NCBI RefSeq assembly: GCF_018882385.1
Contig: NZ_JACVON010000002.1
Location: forward strand, 1-64,000
Direction: 5' to 3'
Length of the DNA stretch: 64,000 bases
Source: Polynucleobacter sp. 30F-ANTBAC
Lineage (GTDB): Bacteria > Pseudomonadota > Gammaproteobacteria > Burkholderiales > Burkholderiaceae
Every line of letters begins with the position of its first letter. The first letter of the stretch is position 1. The notes beneath the pieces are model-generated. The model was not told the origin of the DNA. It worked only from the letters and a program-made list of their open reading frames with translations, and did no database searches. Below, piece by piece: positions 50,927-60,849 of this stretch. Position numbers and translations under genes: made by a program.

Positions 50927-53394
50927 CGAGCTAAGTAAGCTTTAAAGCCGCGACCCGTTCTATTGGATTTGAAATTCGTTAATAAGTCTGTTTTACCTTC
51001 AGCGAGTAACTTAGAAACTTGTTCTCTCGAAATTTCTTGCTGGAGAACAACTTTTCCAGTTGAAAAATCACATGACTTGCTTGGACCAACACTGCGCTCA
51101 CATAAATATTTCATGCCGTGCTCATAAACAGCGCTCGAACATTTCGGACAAGCACCCAAAGAGGTCTGCCCAGTGAAATCAACTTCTTCCAAGCTGTCTT
51201 CTTCACTATTACCAAAGTCAAACTCTAGTTTGAATCCAGCGTTTGGATAGTCTTTGTCATCTTCTGGGATGGCAACCAATTTAATAATTGCTGCAAATGG
51301 GCGCCCCATTTTGCTTCTAAAGCCTTGAAGCGGCCCAATCTCTTTGTTGGCAATGAAGGCCTCAGCCTCGTCGTATTCAAATGCTCTGCCACCTGGAATT
51401 TTGCTGATAGAGAAGCCGCACTTTTCACAAGCAAAGCGACGGTAGTTTTCCTTAACCAATCCGCCGCAGTGTGGGCATGGTGTTTTGAGGTCAGCATAAT
51501 CGCCAGGAATGGTGTCGCTGTCATACTCTTTTGCACGCTTAACAATCCGCTGTGTAATTTGAGCAATTTCTTGCATGAAGGTATTTCGGTCAATTTGACC
51601 TTTTTCCATGAGCGCTAATTTATGCTCCCAATTACCAGTAAGCGCAGGCTGCGTTAATTCTTCGACGCCGAGACCTCGAAGTAAAGTCATTAGCTGGAAT
51701 GCTTTAGCCGTTGGAATAATTTCGCGCGCTTCACGTACCATGTATTTCTCAGCAAGCAAGCCTTCGATGATGGCGGCTCTTGTTGCTGGGGTTCCTAAGC
51801 CTTTATCGGACATGGCTTCGCGCATGTCATCATCATCAACTAACTTTCCTGCGCCTTCCATGGCTGATAGTAGCGTCGCCTCTGTATATCTAGCGGGCGG
51901 CTTTGTTTTCAGCGGTACAGGATTAACAGATTCTGTTTGTACCTTTTCATTTTCTGCAACCACCACCAACTCTTTGTCATCTTGAGTTGATTTACCGTAA
52001 ACCGTTAGCCACCCAGGATTGGTTAGTATTTTTCCATCCGTCTTAAACATGTGGCCGCTCACCTCAGTGATGCGTGTGGTGATCTTGAATTCTGCTGCTG
52101 GGAAGAAGATCGCCATAAAGCGTCTGACAACCAAGTCATACAGTTTTTGTTCGGGCTCGGATAAATTCTTGGGTGCTTGAAGCGTTGGAATAATCGCAAA
52201 GTGATCAGAAATCTTACTGTTATCAAAGATTTTCTTATTGGGCTTAACCCATGAGCTATTCAAAATCTGAGAAGCAAAGGGGTAATAGTTATCCGAGCTC
52301 TCTGCTAGCATTTCTAGAGTGCTGGTAACGGTTGGCAAATAGTCCTCTGGCAGAGCTCGTGAGTCAGTTCTTGGATAAGTTAAAACTTTGTGTCTCTCAT
52401 AAAGAGCTTGCGCCAGACCCAGTGTGTTTTTGGCAGAGAATCCAAAGCGCGCATTGGCCTCACGCTGCAGGCTGGTTAGATCAAAAAGCTGAGGCGCTGC
52501 TTGTGAGCTCGGTTTTGACTCTTCGGTAACCTTGCCTGATTTGTCATGACAAGCTGCGACGATGCTTGCAGCAGCGGCTTCACTCCAAAGGCGACTTTCT
52601 TTCTTCTCAGGATCAACTGTGGCGTCCTTGGATTCTTTTTTGAATTTAGGGTCAAACCACTTACCTTGGTAAATGCCGGCAGCACAAATAAACTCAGCAC
52701 TAACTTCCCAGTAATCACGTGAAATAAATTTACGAATTAACTCTTCTCTCTCAACCACAATAGAAAGAGTTGGCGTTTGCACTCGACCAACGGTTGTTAG
52801 AAAGAAGCCACCACTTTTGCTATTAAAAGCGGTCATGGCACGAGTGCCATTGATGCCCACTAACCAGTCAGACTCGGAGCGGCAGCGTGCTGCATTAGCC
52901 AAGTTAAGAAGATCATCATCACTACGAAGCTTGGTAAAGCCATCGCGAATCGCCTGAGGCGTCATCGACTGAAGCCACAGGCGCTCAACTGATTGGGTGG
53001 CTTTGGTGTACTGTGCAATAAGCCTAAAAATTAATTCACCCTCGCGTCCCGCGTCACAGGCGTTAATCAGGCGGTTGATGTCTTTACGTTTAATGAGTTT
53101 CTGTAGGACTTTAAGGCGAGCCTCTGTCTTTGCAATGGGCCGTAAGTCAAAGTGCGGGGGAATTACCGGGAGGTTAGTAAATGACCACTTACCCCTCTTT
53201 ACCTCATAGGCATCGGGAGCGGCTATTTCTAATAAGTGTCCTACAGCAGATGACACAACAAAGTCATCGCTTTCAAAATAGTCTTCATGCTTTGTAAATC
53301 CGCCAATTGCGCGAGCAATATCAGCCGCTACAGACGGTTTTTCAGCAATAATAAGAGCCTTGTAATGGCTCGGTTCAGCAGTAGTTTTTGCCAC
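50782..53394 (-). CDS. topB: DNA topoisomerase III (type IA)
   Basis: Cuts and passes single DNA strands. The 870-aa protein has the TOPRIM start ALIIAEKPSVAADIA and NACDAGREGELIFRLI, the catalytic Tyr340 in KVLTYPRTDSRALPEDY and two C-terminal zinc fingers (CPHCGG...CEKC; CPKC...CERS). A lysine/alanine-rich tail (about residues 830-870) ends it. TopB is preferred to TopA because of the IAEKPSVA start. The coding region for the tail lies antisense to the FAD gene's end. Confidence 0.9.
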   Translation of the reverse strand: MAKTTAEPSHYKALIIAEKPSVAADIARAIGGFTKHEDYFESDDFVVSSAVGHLLEIAAPDAYEVKRGKWSFTNLPVIPPHFDLRPIAKTEARLKVLQKLIKRKDINRLINACDAGREGELIFRLIAQYTKATQSVERLWLQSMTPQAIRDGFTKLRSDDDLLNLANAARCRSESDWLVGINGTRAMTAFNSKSGGFFLTTVGRVQTPTLSIVVEREELIRKFISRDYWEVSAEFICAAGIYQGKWFDPKFKKESKDATVDPEKKESRLWSEAAAASIVAACHDKSGKVTEESKPSSQAAPQLFDLTSLQREANARFGFSAKNTLGLAQALYERHKVLTYPRTDSRALPEDYLPTVTSTLEMLAESSDNYYPFASQILNSSWVKPNKKIFDNSKISDHFAIIPTLQAPKNLSEPEQKLYDLVVRRFMAIFFPAAEFKITTRITEVSGHMFKTDGKILTNPGWLTVYGKSTQDDKELVVVAENEKVQTESVNPVPLKTKPPARYTEATLLSAMEGAGKLVDDDDMREAMSDKGLGTPATRAAIIEGLLAEKYMVREAREIIPTAKAFQLMTLLRGLGVEELTQPALTGNWEHKLALMEKGQIDRNTFMQEIAQITQRIVKRAKEYDSDTIPGDYADLKTPCPHCGGLVKENYRRFACEKCGFSISKIPGGRAFEYDEAEAFIANKEIGPLQGFRSKMGRPFAAIIKLVAIPEDDKDYPNAGFKLEFDFGNSEEDSLEEVDFTGQTSLGACPKCSSAVYEHGMKYLCERSVGPSKSCDFSTGKVVLQQEISREQVSKLLAEGKTDLLTNFKSNRTGRGFKAYLARQPDGKISFEFEAPAKKRAAPKVAAKSAVKPAAAKRAPAKKRASKKAE

Positions 53395-53528
53395 GATGCA
53401 GCTTTCCCAAAGGGTCTAATTAAATGAATTTCCTTTTTTCATTATTAACCGATAAATGGAAAAGTTGGAAAAAATTAAAAAACAGCCACTTTTTTCTTAT
53501 TAATAGTGTTGATCGTGAATGAACCATT

Positions 53529-54191
53529 TCATAACTTAAAAATGAGCTCCTCCGCGATGTCCGAGGGTCTCTCTGTTAACTTGGCCCCCTCTCGAATGAG
53601 TTGATGGCATCCCGAGGAGCAGACTTTGCCAATTCCATTCGGAATGGCAAAAACCTCTCGACCAAGCTCGTTGGCAATTCTGGCAGTTATTAAGGAGCCT
53701 GATTTTTGAGTGGCTTCAACAACAAGGGTGCCAAGTGAAAGGGCTGCAATCAAACGGTTTCTTTGCGGGAAGTGATACGGCTTGGTGACTGTGCCAATTG
53801 GATACTCGGAGATTAACAGGCCATTTTCAGCAATTTTTTGCGATAAACCCTTGTTTTTGATCGGGTAACACCGATCCAAGCTCGTGCCGCATACCGCAAT
53901 CGTGCAGTAATCAAGTTCCGAGCTAAGGGCGCCTAGATGAGAGGCGGTATCGATGCCCTCGGCCATGCCAGAAACAACGCAAATTCCCATATGGACTAAG
54001 GATTTTCCAAAATCATGAGCATGTCTTAAGCCCTGTTGACTAGCTTTTCTGGAGCCCACAATGGCTAAACTGGGTAATCTAAGTGCTTCGAGATGGCCTC
54101 TGCAAAATATTTCTAGGGGAGGGTCCTGCAAATCAAGCAATCTCCTCGGATAATAGGGGCTTGATTGATTGATTGCGATAATAGAAGTCAT
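53529..54191 (-). CDS. dprA: Short DprA/Smf-type DNA-processing protein
   Basis: DprA loads RecA on incoming single-stranded DNA during transformation. The 220-aa protein is the Rossmann core only: IVGSRKASQQG, SGMAEGIDTASHLGAL, PQRNRLIAALS and KSGSLITARIANELGREVFAIP are present. The N-terminal SAM domain and C-terminal winged helix of typical DprA (usually 290-380 aa) are missing. The upstream frame is closed by divergent def. It follows the topB neighbourhood, where smf/dprA is commonly found. Confidence 0.85.
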   Translation of the reverse strand: MTSIIAINQSSPYYPRRLLDLQDPPLEIFCRGHLEALRLPSLAIVGSRKASQQGLRHAHDFGKSLVHMGICVVSGMAEGIDTASHLGALSSELDYCTIAVCGTSLDRCYPIKNKGLSQKIAENGLLISEYPIGTVTKPYHFPQRNRLIAALSLGTLVVEATQKSGSLITARIANELGREVFAIPNGIGKVCSSGCHQLIREGAKLTERPSDIAEELIFKL

Positions 54192-54263
54192 ATATCAATT
54201 GTCTGTGCTTTAAAAGATCCCAACAATCAGCCTTTATTGAACCTTTTGTAAGAAACTTTTGAA

Positions 54264-54773
54264 ATGGCCGTATTACCTATCCTTAACTATCCTGATCCGC
54301 GTTTGCACACGGTGGCAAAGCCTGTCATTGAGGTAAATGACAAAGTTCGTGCATTGGTCAAAGATATGGCTCAAACCATGTATGAAGCTCCGGGCATTGG
54401 GTTGGCCGCAACGCAGGTGAACGTTCATCAACAAATTATTGTGATTGATTTGTCGGATGAGAGAAATCAGTTACAAGTCTTTATCAACCCAGAGTTGATT
54501 TGGACGAGCGAAGAAACAAAAGTCTGGCAAGAGGGCTGCTTATCTGTACCAGATTTTTACGATGAAGTATCTCGACCTTCTGAAGTAAAGGTGAAGGCAT
54601 TGGGTCTCGATGGTAAGCCTTTTGAAATTCATGCGGATGGCTTGATGGCAGTTTGTATTCAACATGAAATGGATCATTTGAAGGGCAAGGTCTTTGTTGA
54701 GTATTTGTCATCATTAAAGCGGATGCGCATTGCTGGCAAGCTAAAGAAAAGAATTAAAGCAGGTGTTATTTAA
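54264..54773 (+). CDS. def: Peptide deformylase
   Basis: Removes formyl groups from new proteins. The 169-aa metalloenzyme has all three motifs: [16 protein letters not shown] and QHEMDHLKG. Its stop overlaps the fmt start by 1 nt (TAATG), the common def-fmt operon. Confidence 0.98.
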   Translation: MAVLPILNYPDPRLHTVAKPVIEVNDKVRALVKDMAQTMYEAPGIGLAATQVNVHQQIIVIDLSDERNQLQVFINPELIWTSEETKVWQEGCLSVPDFYDEVSRPSEVKVKALGLDGKPFEIHADGLMAVCIQHEMDHLKGKVFVEYLSSLKRMRIAGKLKKRIKAGVI

Positions 54774-55750
54774 TGTTGAAGGTTGTATTTGCGGGCACAC
54801 CGGAGTTTGCAAAAGTAGCCTTGGAGTTGATTGAGTGTGCAGGTCATCGAATTGTGATGGTCATGACTCAACCGGATCGGCCGGCGGGCAGAGGTATGAG
54901 CTTGCAGGCAAGCCCAGTTAAACAGTTTGCCCTTACTAAAAATATTCCTGTCCTACAGCCCAGCTCTCTAAAAGTCGATGGCAAATATGCCGACGAAGCT
55001 AAGGATGCGCTTCATCAGCTTGAAGCCATTGATTTCGATGTGATGGTGGTAGCCGCTTACGGTTTGATTTTGCCTAAAGAAGTATTTGAGGTTGCAGAAC
55101 GTCAAGGTCGCGCTGGTTGTTTGAATATTCACGCGTCACTCCTTCCTCGTTGGAGGGGGGCTGCACCCATACATAGAGCCATTGAAGCTGGTGACTTAAC
55201 AACTGGCATTTCAATTATGCAAATGGATTTAGGTCTTGATACCGGTCCGGTGATTGCCAAAAAGGAGTTAGCTATACAGGATCAAGAGACAACCGCTTGC
55301 TTGCATGATCGTTTGGCTTTGCTTGGTGGGGAGATGATAGTTGAAGCCCTGTCTCAGTATGAGAAAAATCATGCGCTCCCTAGTTTGATTCAGGATGCTG
55401 TTGGCGTGACCTATGCTCATAAAATACAAAAAGAAGAGGCTCGCCTTGACTGGTCTGAGAGCGCTGAAAAGTTAAATCGCCAGATAAGAGCCTTTAACCC
55501 TTTCCCGGGCGCTAACTTTGAGAAGGATGGTCAGGTTATCAAAGTATGGGGCGCAAAAATCACGGCGCTTCTCGCGGGTAGCTTTACTCAAGGACAAATA
55601 GTCTCGATTGATAATCATGGCGTTCATGTGGCTACAGGCTCAGGAGTTTTATTGTTAACAGAATTACAAAAGCCGGGTGGCAAGCGCACCCCAGCTATCC
55701 AGCTAGCTCAAAGTTTGGCTTGGGCGCCAGGTCAACAGTTATTCAAGTAA
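54773..55750 (+). CDS. fmt: Methionyl-tRNA formyltransferase
   Basis: Formylates initiator Met-tRNA with 10-formyl-THF. The 325-aa protein has FAGTPEFA near the start, the catalytic segment NIHASLLPRWRGAAPI and the C-terminal OB-fold. Overlaps def by 1 nt. Confidence 0.97.
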   Translation: MLKVVFAGTPEFAKVALELIECAGHRIVMVMTQPDRPAGRGMSLQASPVKQFALTKNIPVLQPSSLKVDGKYADEAKDALHQLEAIDFDVMVVAAYGLILPKEVFEVAERQGRAGCLNIHASLLPRWRGAAPIHRAIEAGDLTTGISIMQMDLGLDTGPVIAKKELAIQDQETTACLHDRLALLGGEMIVEALSQYEKNHALPSLIQDAVGVTYAHKIQKEEARLDWSESAEKLNRQIRAFNPFPGANFEKDGQVIKVWGAKITALLAGSFTQGQIVSIDNHGVHVATGSGVLLLTELQKPGGKRTPAIQLAQSLAWAPGQQLFK

Positions 55751-55859
55751 TTGACCCTTTGCAACCATTTGAAAGTATCAACAATTGCTTGTATGAGATG
55801 CAAGTTGCTATATAAAAAACTAGAATTGAGAAAAGATACTTTTCTAAGGAATAGAGCAC

Positions 55860-56720
55860 ATGTTTAATTGGTTTAAAACCGGAATATTGATGGCCGGTAT
55901 TACCGCCTTGTTTGTGGTGGTTGGTGGTATGTTGGGTGGTGAGCAAGGCATGTTAATGGCGTTGTTATTTGCATTTGGCATGAACTTTTTTAGCTACTGG
56001 TTTTCTGACAAGATGGTTTTGAAAATGATGAATGCAAGGGAGGTCGATGAAGTTGCCGCCCCTCATTTTTATCGTATGGTGCAAGAGTTATCCCAGCGCG
56101 CCAATTTGCCAATGCCAAAGGTTTACCTAATAGATGAGGCTGCGCCGAATGCTTTTGCAACGGGGCGCAATCCCCAACATGCCGCCGTTGCAGCAACAAC
56201 GGGCATATTAAGAATTCTTTCTGAAAGAGAAATTCGTGGTGTGATGGCGCATGAGTTAGCGCACGTTAAAAATAGAGATATTCTTATTTCTACCATTTCA
56301 GCAACAATGGCGGGTGCTTTATCGGCGCTTGCCAATTTTGCAATGTTCTTTGGTAGCCGAGATTCAGAGGGTCGCCCGAGCAATCCGATCGCAACGATTT
56401 TGGTGGCGATTCTGGCACCATTGGCAGCAAGCTTGATTCAAATGGCCATTTCAAGAGCTAGAGAGTATGAGGCCGATCGAGGGGGCGCTGAAATTTGTGG
56501 TGATCCAGAAGCTTTAGCCAGTGCGCTTGATAAAATCCAACGCTATGCCGCAGGACAACACTTTGATGCGGTCGAGCATCACCCAGAAACAGCTCAGATG
56601 ATGATTATGAATCCTCTCTCAGGCGGCGGTATTTCTGGATTATTTTCAACTCACCCGCCAACGGTTGAGCGTGTGTCACGCTTGATGGAAATGGCAAGAA
56701 CTGGAACTTACCCTGTCTGA
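55860..56720 (+). CDS. htpX: Membrane protease HtpX
   Basis: Inner-membrane zinc metalloprotease for membrane-protein quality control, 286 aa. Two N-terminal membrane segments (about 5-50) lead to the [10 protein letters not shown] zinc site, then two more membrane helices and [16 protein letters not shown]. The gene's end overlaps the open frame of rsmB. Confidence 0.95.
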   Translation: MFNWFKTGILMAGITALFVVVGGMLGGEQGMLMALLFAFGMNFFSYWFSDKMVLKMMNAREVDEVAAPHFYRMVQELSQRANLPMPKVYLIDEAAPNAFATGRNPQHAAVAATTGILRILSEREIRGVMAHELAHVKNRDILISTISATMAGALSALANFAMFFGSRDSEGRPSNPIATILVAILAPLAASLIQMAISRAREYEADRGGAEICGDPEALASALDKIQRYAAGQHFDAVEHHPETAQMMIMNPLSGGGISGLFSTHPPTVERVSRLMEMARTGTYPV

Positions 56721-56814
56721 TATTAAACAACAAGGCGCAAGCCTCTCAAAGTCGCTCCTCGCAACAGCAAAGGTTCTGGAGCAAGTTCAGTCGGGAGTTT
56801 CATTAACGGTTGCC

Positions 56815-58020
56815 ATGCAAACCGTTACTCCCGCCCTAAGACCCGCGGTTCAAAGCATTACTTTCCAGGCTCTCAGACGAGGGTATTGGGTGCATGAAGT
56901 TTTAAATCAATATGTTCAAAAATCACCACCGGGATTAACGCTATATCTTTTATGGGCTGCGATTTCATTGGTGCCTGAAAAAAATGGTGAAGCAATGTAC
57001 CCGATGCATACATTGGTTAATGAGGCAGTTAATGCAACAAACCTAGATGCTAATCTGGGGTATGCCAAAGGGTTGATCAATGCTGTGCTTCGTCGTGTTT
57101 TAAGAAACGAAAATATCTATCAAGAAATTTCTGAAGATAAAAACCCTTCATATCCTGAGTGGTGGTTAAGAAAATTAAAGTTTGCTTACCCCAATGAGTT
57201 GAATGCCATCATTTCTTGCTCAAGAGAAAAGCCCCCCTTAACTCTTCGTTTAAACCATAGACAGTTATCAACAGCAGAGGCTCAAGAGGGCTATTTGGCA
57301 GAGGTTAAAGCTGCTGGCTTGGAGTTTAAAAGAGTTCAACCCATTGCTAAAGTGGCCATACCTGCGGGGGTGGAGTTAGCATCGGCAGTCCCAGTGGCTC
57401 AGATCCCTGGATTTTTTAATGGGGCTTGCTCCGTTCAGGATGCTGGTGCGCAACTGGCTGCTCGGTTGCTCAATCCACCAAAAAATGCCAGAGTGCTCGA
57501 TGCGTGCGCTGCCCCAGGCGGTAAGTCGGCGCAGCTATTGGAGCAATTTGATATTGAGTTGGATGCACTTGAAATTGATCCCGTGCGTGCCAAAAGAATT
57601 GAAGAAAACTTTGCTCGTTTAAAGTTAGAGGGTGGGCGCGTCTTAATCGGCGATGCCTCACAGCCAAAGTCATGGTTTAAAGGTGAGTTATATGACGCCA
57701 TCTTGGCAGACGTTCCTTGTTCTGCCTCAGGCATTGTCAGACGTCACCCTGATATTCCTTACTTAAGACAAGAGGGAGATATTAAAAACCTGCAAGTAAC
57801 GCAGCGAAAAATATTAACCGCGTTATGGGATGTTCTCAAGCCAGGTGGAAAGTTACTCTACGTTACCTGCTCTATATTTCCAGATGAGGGTGAGTTGCAG
57901 GCAAAATGGTGGTTATCAGCGATGCCAAATGCGTTACGATTAGATGCACCAGGGCAATTGTTACCAACCAAGCATCACGATGGTTTCTTTTATGCCCTAT
58001 TTGAGAAAAAGAAAGCTTAA
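56815..58020 (+). CDS. rsmB: 16S rRNA (cytosine(967)-C5)-methyltransferase
   Basis: Methylates C967 of 16S rRNA. It has a NusB-like RNA-binding N-terminal domain and a SAM domain with CAAPGGKSAQLL, the catalytic cysteine in DVPCSASGIVRRHPDI and VTCSIFPDEG. The given start is the first ATG in frame (401 aa), but the frame is open and RsmB-like from 56686. Residues such as KVLEQVQSGVSL just upstream look like the missing first helix. No ATG, GTG or TTG exists there, so the real start is probably CTG 56713 or ATT 56722, or a frameshift from htpX. Confidence 0.88.
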   Translation: MQTVTPALRPAVQSITFQALRRGYWVHEVLNQYVQKSPPGLTLYLLWAAISLVPEKNGEAMYPMHTLVNEAVNATNLDANLGYAKGLINAVLRRVLRNENIYQEISEDKNPSYPEWWLRKLKFAYPNELNAIISCSREKPPLTLRLNHRQLSTAEAQEGYLAEVKAAGLEFKRVQPIAKVAIPAGVELASAVPVAQIPGFFNGACSVQDAGAQLAARLLNPPKNARVLDACAAPGGKSAQLLEQFDIELDALEIDPVRAKRIEENFARLKLEGGRVLIGDASQPKSWFKGELYDAILADVPCSASGIVRRHPDIPYLRQEGDIKNLQVTQRKILTALWDVLKPGGKLLYVTCSIFPDEGELQAKWWLSAMPNALRLDAPGQLLPTKHHDGFFYALFEKKKA

Positions 58021-58034
58021 GTATTAAAAATAGT

Positions 58035-58616
58035 ATGCGTCGAATACTGAGATGGATTGCAGTAGTCTTGACCACGGCAACCTTTGGGGTTGGGGTGGCG
58101 CATGCTAACGATATTGAGTTCAAAAAAGTAAGTCTGCGCCCGATAGATCAAGCATGGGTTTTGGATGCCGATCTCTCACTTCAATTAAGTCCAGCTCTTG
58201 AGCAATTAGTTAATAAAGGCGTTGTTCTGCACTTTGTGACGGAGTTTCAATTAACCAAGAGTCGTTGGTATTGGTTTGATGCAAAAACAGTTGAAGTACA
58301 AAGAGTTTCAAAAATATCTTATCAGGCCTTAACCAATCAGTATCGCGTTACTCTGGGCAGCTTTAGTCTGTCCGCATCCAATTTAAAGCAGGCATTGGCT
58401 GCCGTTCGAACCATTGAAGATTGGGCTGTGATTGAAGCTTCTGCGATAAACGTCAATCAAAATTATCAAGCTGCTGTTCGCATGCGCTTAGATACCAATC
58501 AATTAGCAAAGCCTTTTCAGGTTAATGCTATCAACTCTAGATCTTGGAATTTACAAAGCGAATGGCAACGCTTCGAATTTTCTCCTAAGCAATTGATCAA
58601 CGGAGTTAATCCATGA
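58035..58616 (+). CDS. DUF4390 protein
   Basis: The 193-aa protein has an N-terminal signal peptide (about residues 1-24, ending AHA) and is predicted to be exported. It fits DUF4390, whose function is unknown. It lies between rsmB and the NtrY-like kinase, the usual place in Burkholderiales, and overlaps the kinase start by 4 nt. Confidence 0.85.
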   Translation: MRRILRWIAVVLTTATFGVGVAHANDIEFKKVSLRPIDQAWVLDADLSLQLSPALEQLVNKGVVLHFVTEFQLTKSRWYWFDAKTVEVQRVSKISYQALTNQYRVTLGSFSLSASNLKQALAAVRTIEDWAVIEASAINVNQNYQAAVRMRLDTNQLAKPFQVNAINSRSWNLQSEWQRFEFSPKQLINGVNP

Positions 58617-60847
58617 CCAAGGTATTAGCAAAACCTTTGTTAGTGGGCACCATTGTTTTATTGGCCCTAATCTTGCTGGTTTTATTGGCTGTAGCCTCAG
58701 CCAACACATCTTTTTTTGATCAATATTTTGCATGGCTTTTTGCGGCAAATGTGGTCGTGGGCCTTCTATTTGTTGTTGTCATTATTGTTTTGGTCATCAC
58801 CATCGCCATTCGTTGGCGTCAAAAATATTTCGGCGCACGTTTGATCGCTAAGCTGGCCATGTTTTTTGCATTAGTCGGTGTTTTGCCGGGTGCTATTTTG
58901 TATGGTGTCTCTTTGCAGTTTGTGTCACGAAGCATTGAGTCGTGGTTTGATGTTAAGGTTGAGAGGGCCTTAGAGGCGGGCCTCAATCTTGGGCGAACGA
59001 CCATCGAAATTTCTAAAGGGGATTTATTAAGCAAGGGCCGTGAGCTGGTTAGCACCATTCAAGCAGACTCGGGAAGATCGGGAGAGGGTGGCTTAACCTT
59101 GTTGCTTTCGCGACAGCGTCAGCAGATGGATTTAAAAGAATTGGCCATTTTTGCATCAGGCCCCAAAACAATTGCTAGTGCAAGCTTAGGTTTAAGTTCT
59201 TTTGTAAGCCAAATGGCTACTGAGGACAAGTTGACTCAAGTTCGATCGTTAGGTCAATTGGTTGAAATTGATGAGCCTAGCCGAGATGTAGAGCAATCTA
59301 CCTATCGCATAAAGTTATTGCTGCCTCTGCAGCGCTCCTCAACAAATCTAGAAGCGGGTTTTAATTTTAAAAACCAAGCAGAAGATCGATATATGTTGTT
59401 AGTAAAAGATATGCCAGAAAGTTTAAGTAGCAATGCGCTCTCTGTTCAAGAAGCTTATATTGAGTATCAAGAAAAAGCGCTGGGCAGATCCGGTTTGAGA
59501 AAAATGTATATCGGCACATTAACGATTACATTATTTTTAGCCTTGTTTATTGCTATGACCTTGGCTTTGTTGCTAGGTAAGCAGTTGGCCTATCCGCTGA
59601 TCATGTTGCTAAAAGGCACAAAGGCTGTTGCGGAGGGGGATTTATCTCCAAGACCTGAAATTAATACAGGGGACGAGTTGGGATTGTTAACCCGCCAGTT
59701 CAATGTGATGACGAAGCAATTGCTGGATGCTAGAAACTCCTTGCAAGACTCGAAAGCATTTTCAGAAAGTATTCTTTCTAATCTAACAGCGGGTGTATGC
59801 GTGTTAGATGTTAATCAAAGATTGGTTCTTTCAAATGCTGGAGCTGAACGTATTTTTGAAATGTCTCTTAGCCAGTGTATCGGTCAAAGTTTAGGGAGCA
59901 TTTCTAAGCTCGCAGCATTTGATAATGCTGTCAAAGAAGCTTTCCATGAGCATGACATATCCAATAACGACCCCTCTGCTCACTGGCAAAAACAAATTAT
60001 CTTGGGCGAAGAGTCTAAAGATCATCAGCATGAGCATGGTATTACGTTGTTGGTGCGTGGTACGCGTTTACCCAATAACTTATTGATCGTGGTTTTTGAT
60101 GATATTTCCGAGGTGATCACGGCGCAGCGCTCAATTGCTTGGGGTGAGGTCGCGCGAAGACTGGCTCATGAGATCAAGAACCCACTGACGCCCATTCAAT
60201 TATCTGCTGAGAGGATCGCTCAAAAATTAAGCCACCAGTTAGAGCCTAGTCAGCAGGAATTTTTAACTAAAAGTACTGCAACGATCATTGCACAGGTTGA
60301 AGCCATGAAGCAGATGGTGAATGATTTTAGAGATTTTGCTAAAACCCCTGAAGCGAACTTACAAAACTTATCGATCAATGATTTGGTTATTGATGTTCTC
60401 GGGCTTTATGAGGGAAGCCCTGTTAGAGCTGAACTCGATAAAGCCTGTCCAGGTATCTCTGCAGACCCAACGCAGATGAGACAAGTGATTCATAACCTTG
60501 TTCAGAATGCATTAGATGCGAGCTTAGAGGCTCATCAGGGTGGCGACTTTTCTGTTCTAATTAAAACAGAATTCCTGCCATCACCTCAACATGCATCTTC
60601 TGATTTGGGTATTGTGAAGTTAAGTATTCTTGATGCGGGTACTGGCTTTGCTAGCAGAATATTAAATAGAGCTTTTGAGCCCTACGTGACAACAAAAGTC
60701 AAAGGTACTGGTCTTGGCTTGGCAACAGTTAAGAAAATCATTGATGAGCATGGTGCCAGAATTGAATTACGTAATCGTATGAATCAAAATCAAGTGATAG
60801 GCGCTGAGGTGTCTATCTATTTCAATCAGTTAGCAAGGCAAAGTTAG
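58613..60847 (+). CDS. NtrY-like sensor histidine kinase
   Basis: The 744-aa membrane kinase starts with three hydrophobic segments (about 5-105), has another near 300-325, then HAMP, PAS (about 380-490), a HisKA dimerisation helix with phospho-acceptor His519 in AHEIKNPLTPIQ and an ATPase domain with VQNALDAS and GTGLGLATVKKIIDEHG. It resembles NtrY, which signals nitrogen or redox state. The signal is unknown here. It is coupled to the DUF4390 gene and the response regulator. Confidence 0.92.
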   Translation: MTKVLAKPLLVGTIVLLALILLVLLAVASANTSFFDQYFAWLFAANVVVGLLFVVVIIVLVITIAIRWRQKYFGARLIAKLAMFFALVGVLPGAILYGVSLQFVSRSIESWFDVKVERALEAGLNLGRTTIEISKGDLLSKGRELVSTIQADSGRSGEGGLTLLLSRQRQQMDLKELAIFASGPKTIASASLGLSSFVSQMATEDKLTQVRSLGQLVEIDEPSRDVEQSTYRIKLLLPLQRSSTNLEAGFNFKNQAEDRYMLLVKDMPESLSSNALSVQEAYIEYQEKALGRSGLRKMYIGTLTITLFLALFIAMTLALLLGKQLAYPLIMLLKGTKAVAEGDLSPRPEINTGDELGLLTRQFNVMTKQLLDARNSLQDSKAFSESILSNLTAGVCVLDVNQRLVLSNAGAERIFEMSLSQCIGQSLGSISKLAAFDNAVKEAFHEHDISNNDPSAHWQKQIILGEESKDHQHEHGITLLVRGTRLPNNLLIVVFDDISEVITAQRSIAWGEVARRLAHEIKNPLTPIQLSAERIAQKLSHQLEPSQQEFLTKSTATIIAQVEAMKQMVNDFRDFAKTPEANLQNLSINDLVIDVLGLYEGSPVRAELDKACPGISADPTQMRQVIHNLVQNALDASLEAHQGGDFSVLIKTEFLPSPQHASSDLGIVKLSILDAGTGFASRILNRAFEPYVTTKVKGTGLGLATVKKIIDEHGARIELRNRMNQNQVIGAEVSIYFNQLARQS

Positions 60848-60849
60848 TT

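Noticed and set aside
52713..52726. ATCACGTGAAATA inside topB as a third parS
   Set aside because: Only the core CACGTGAAA half matches; the left half of the palindrome is not present.
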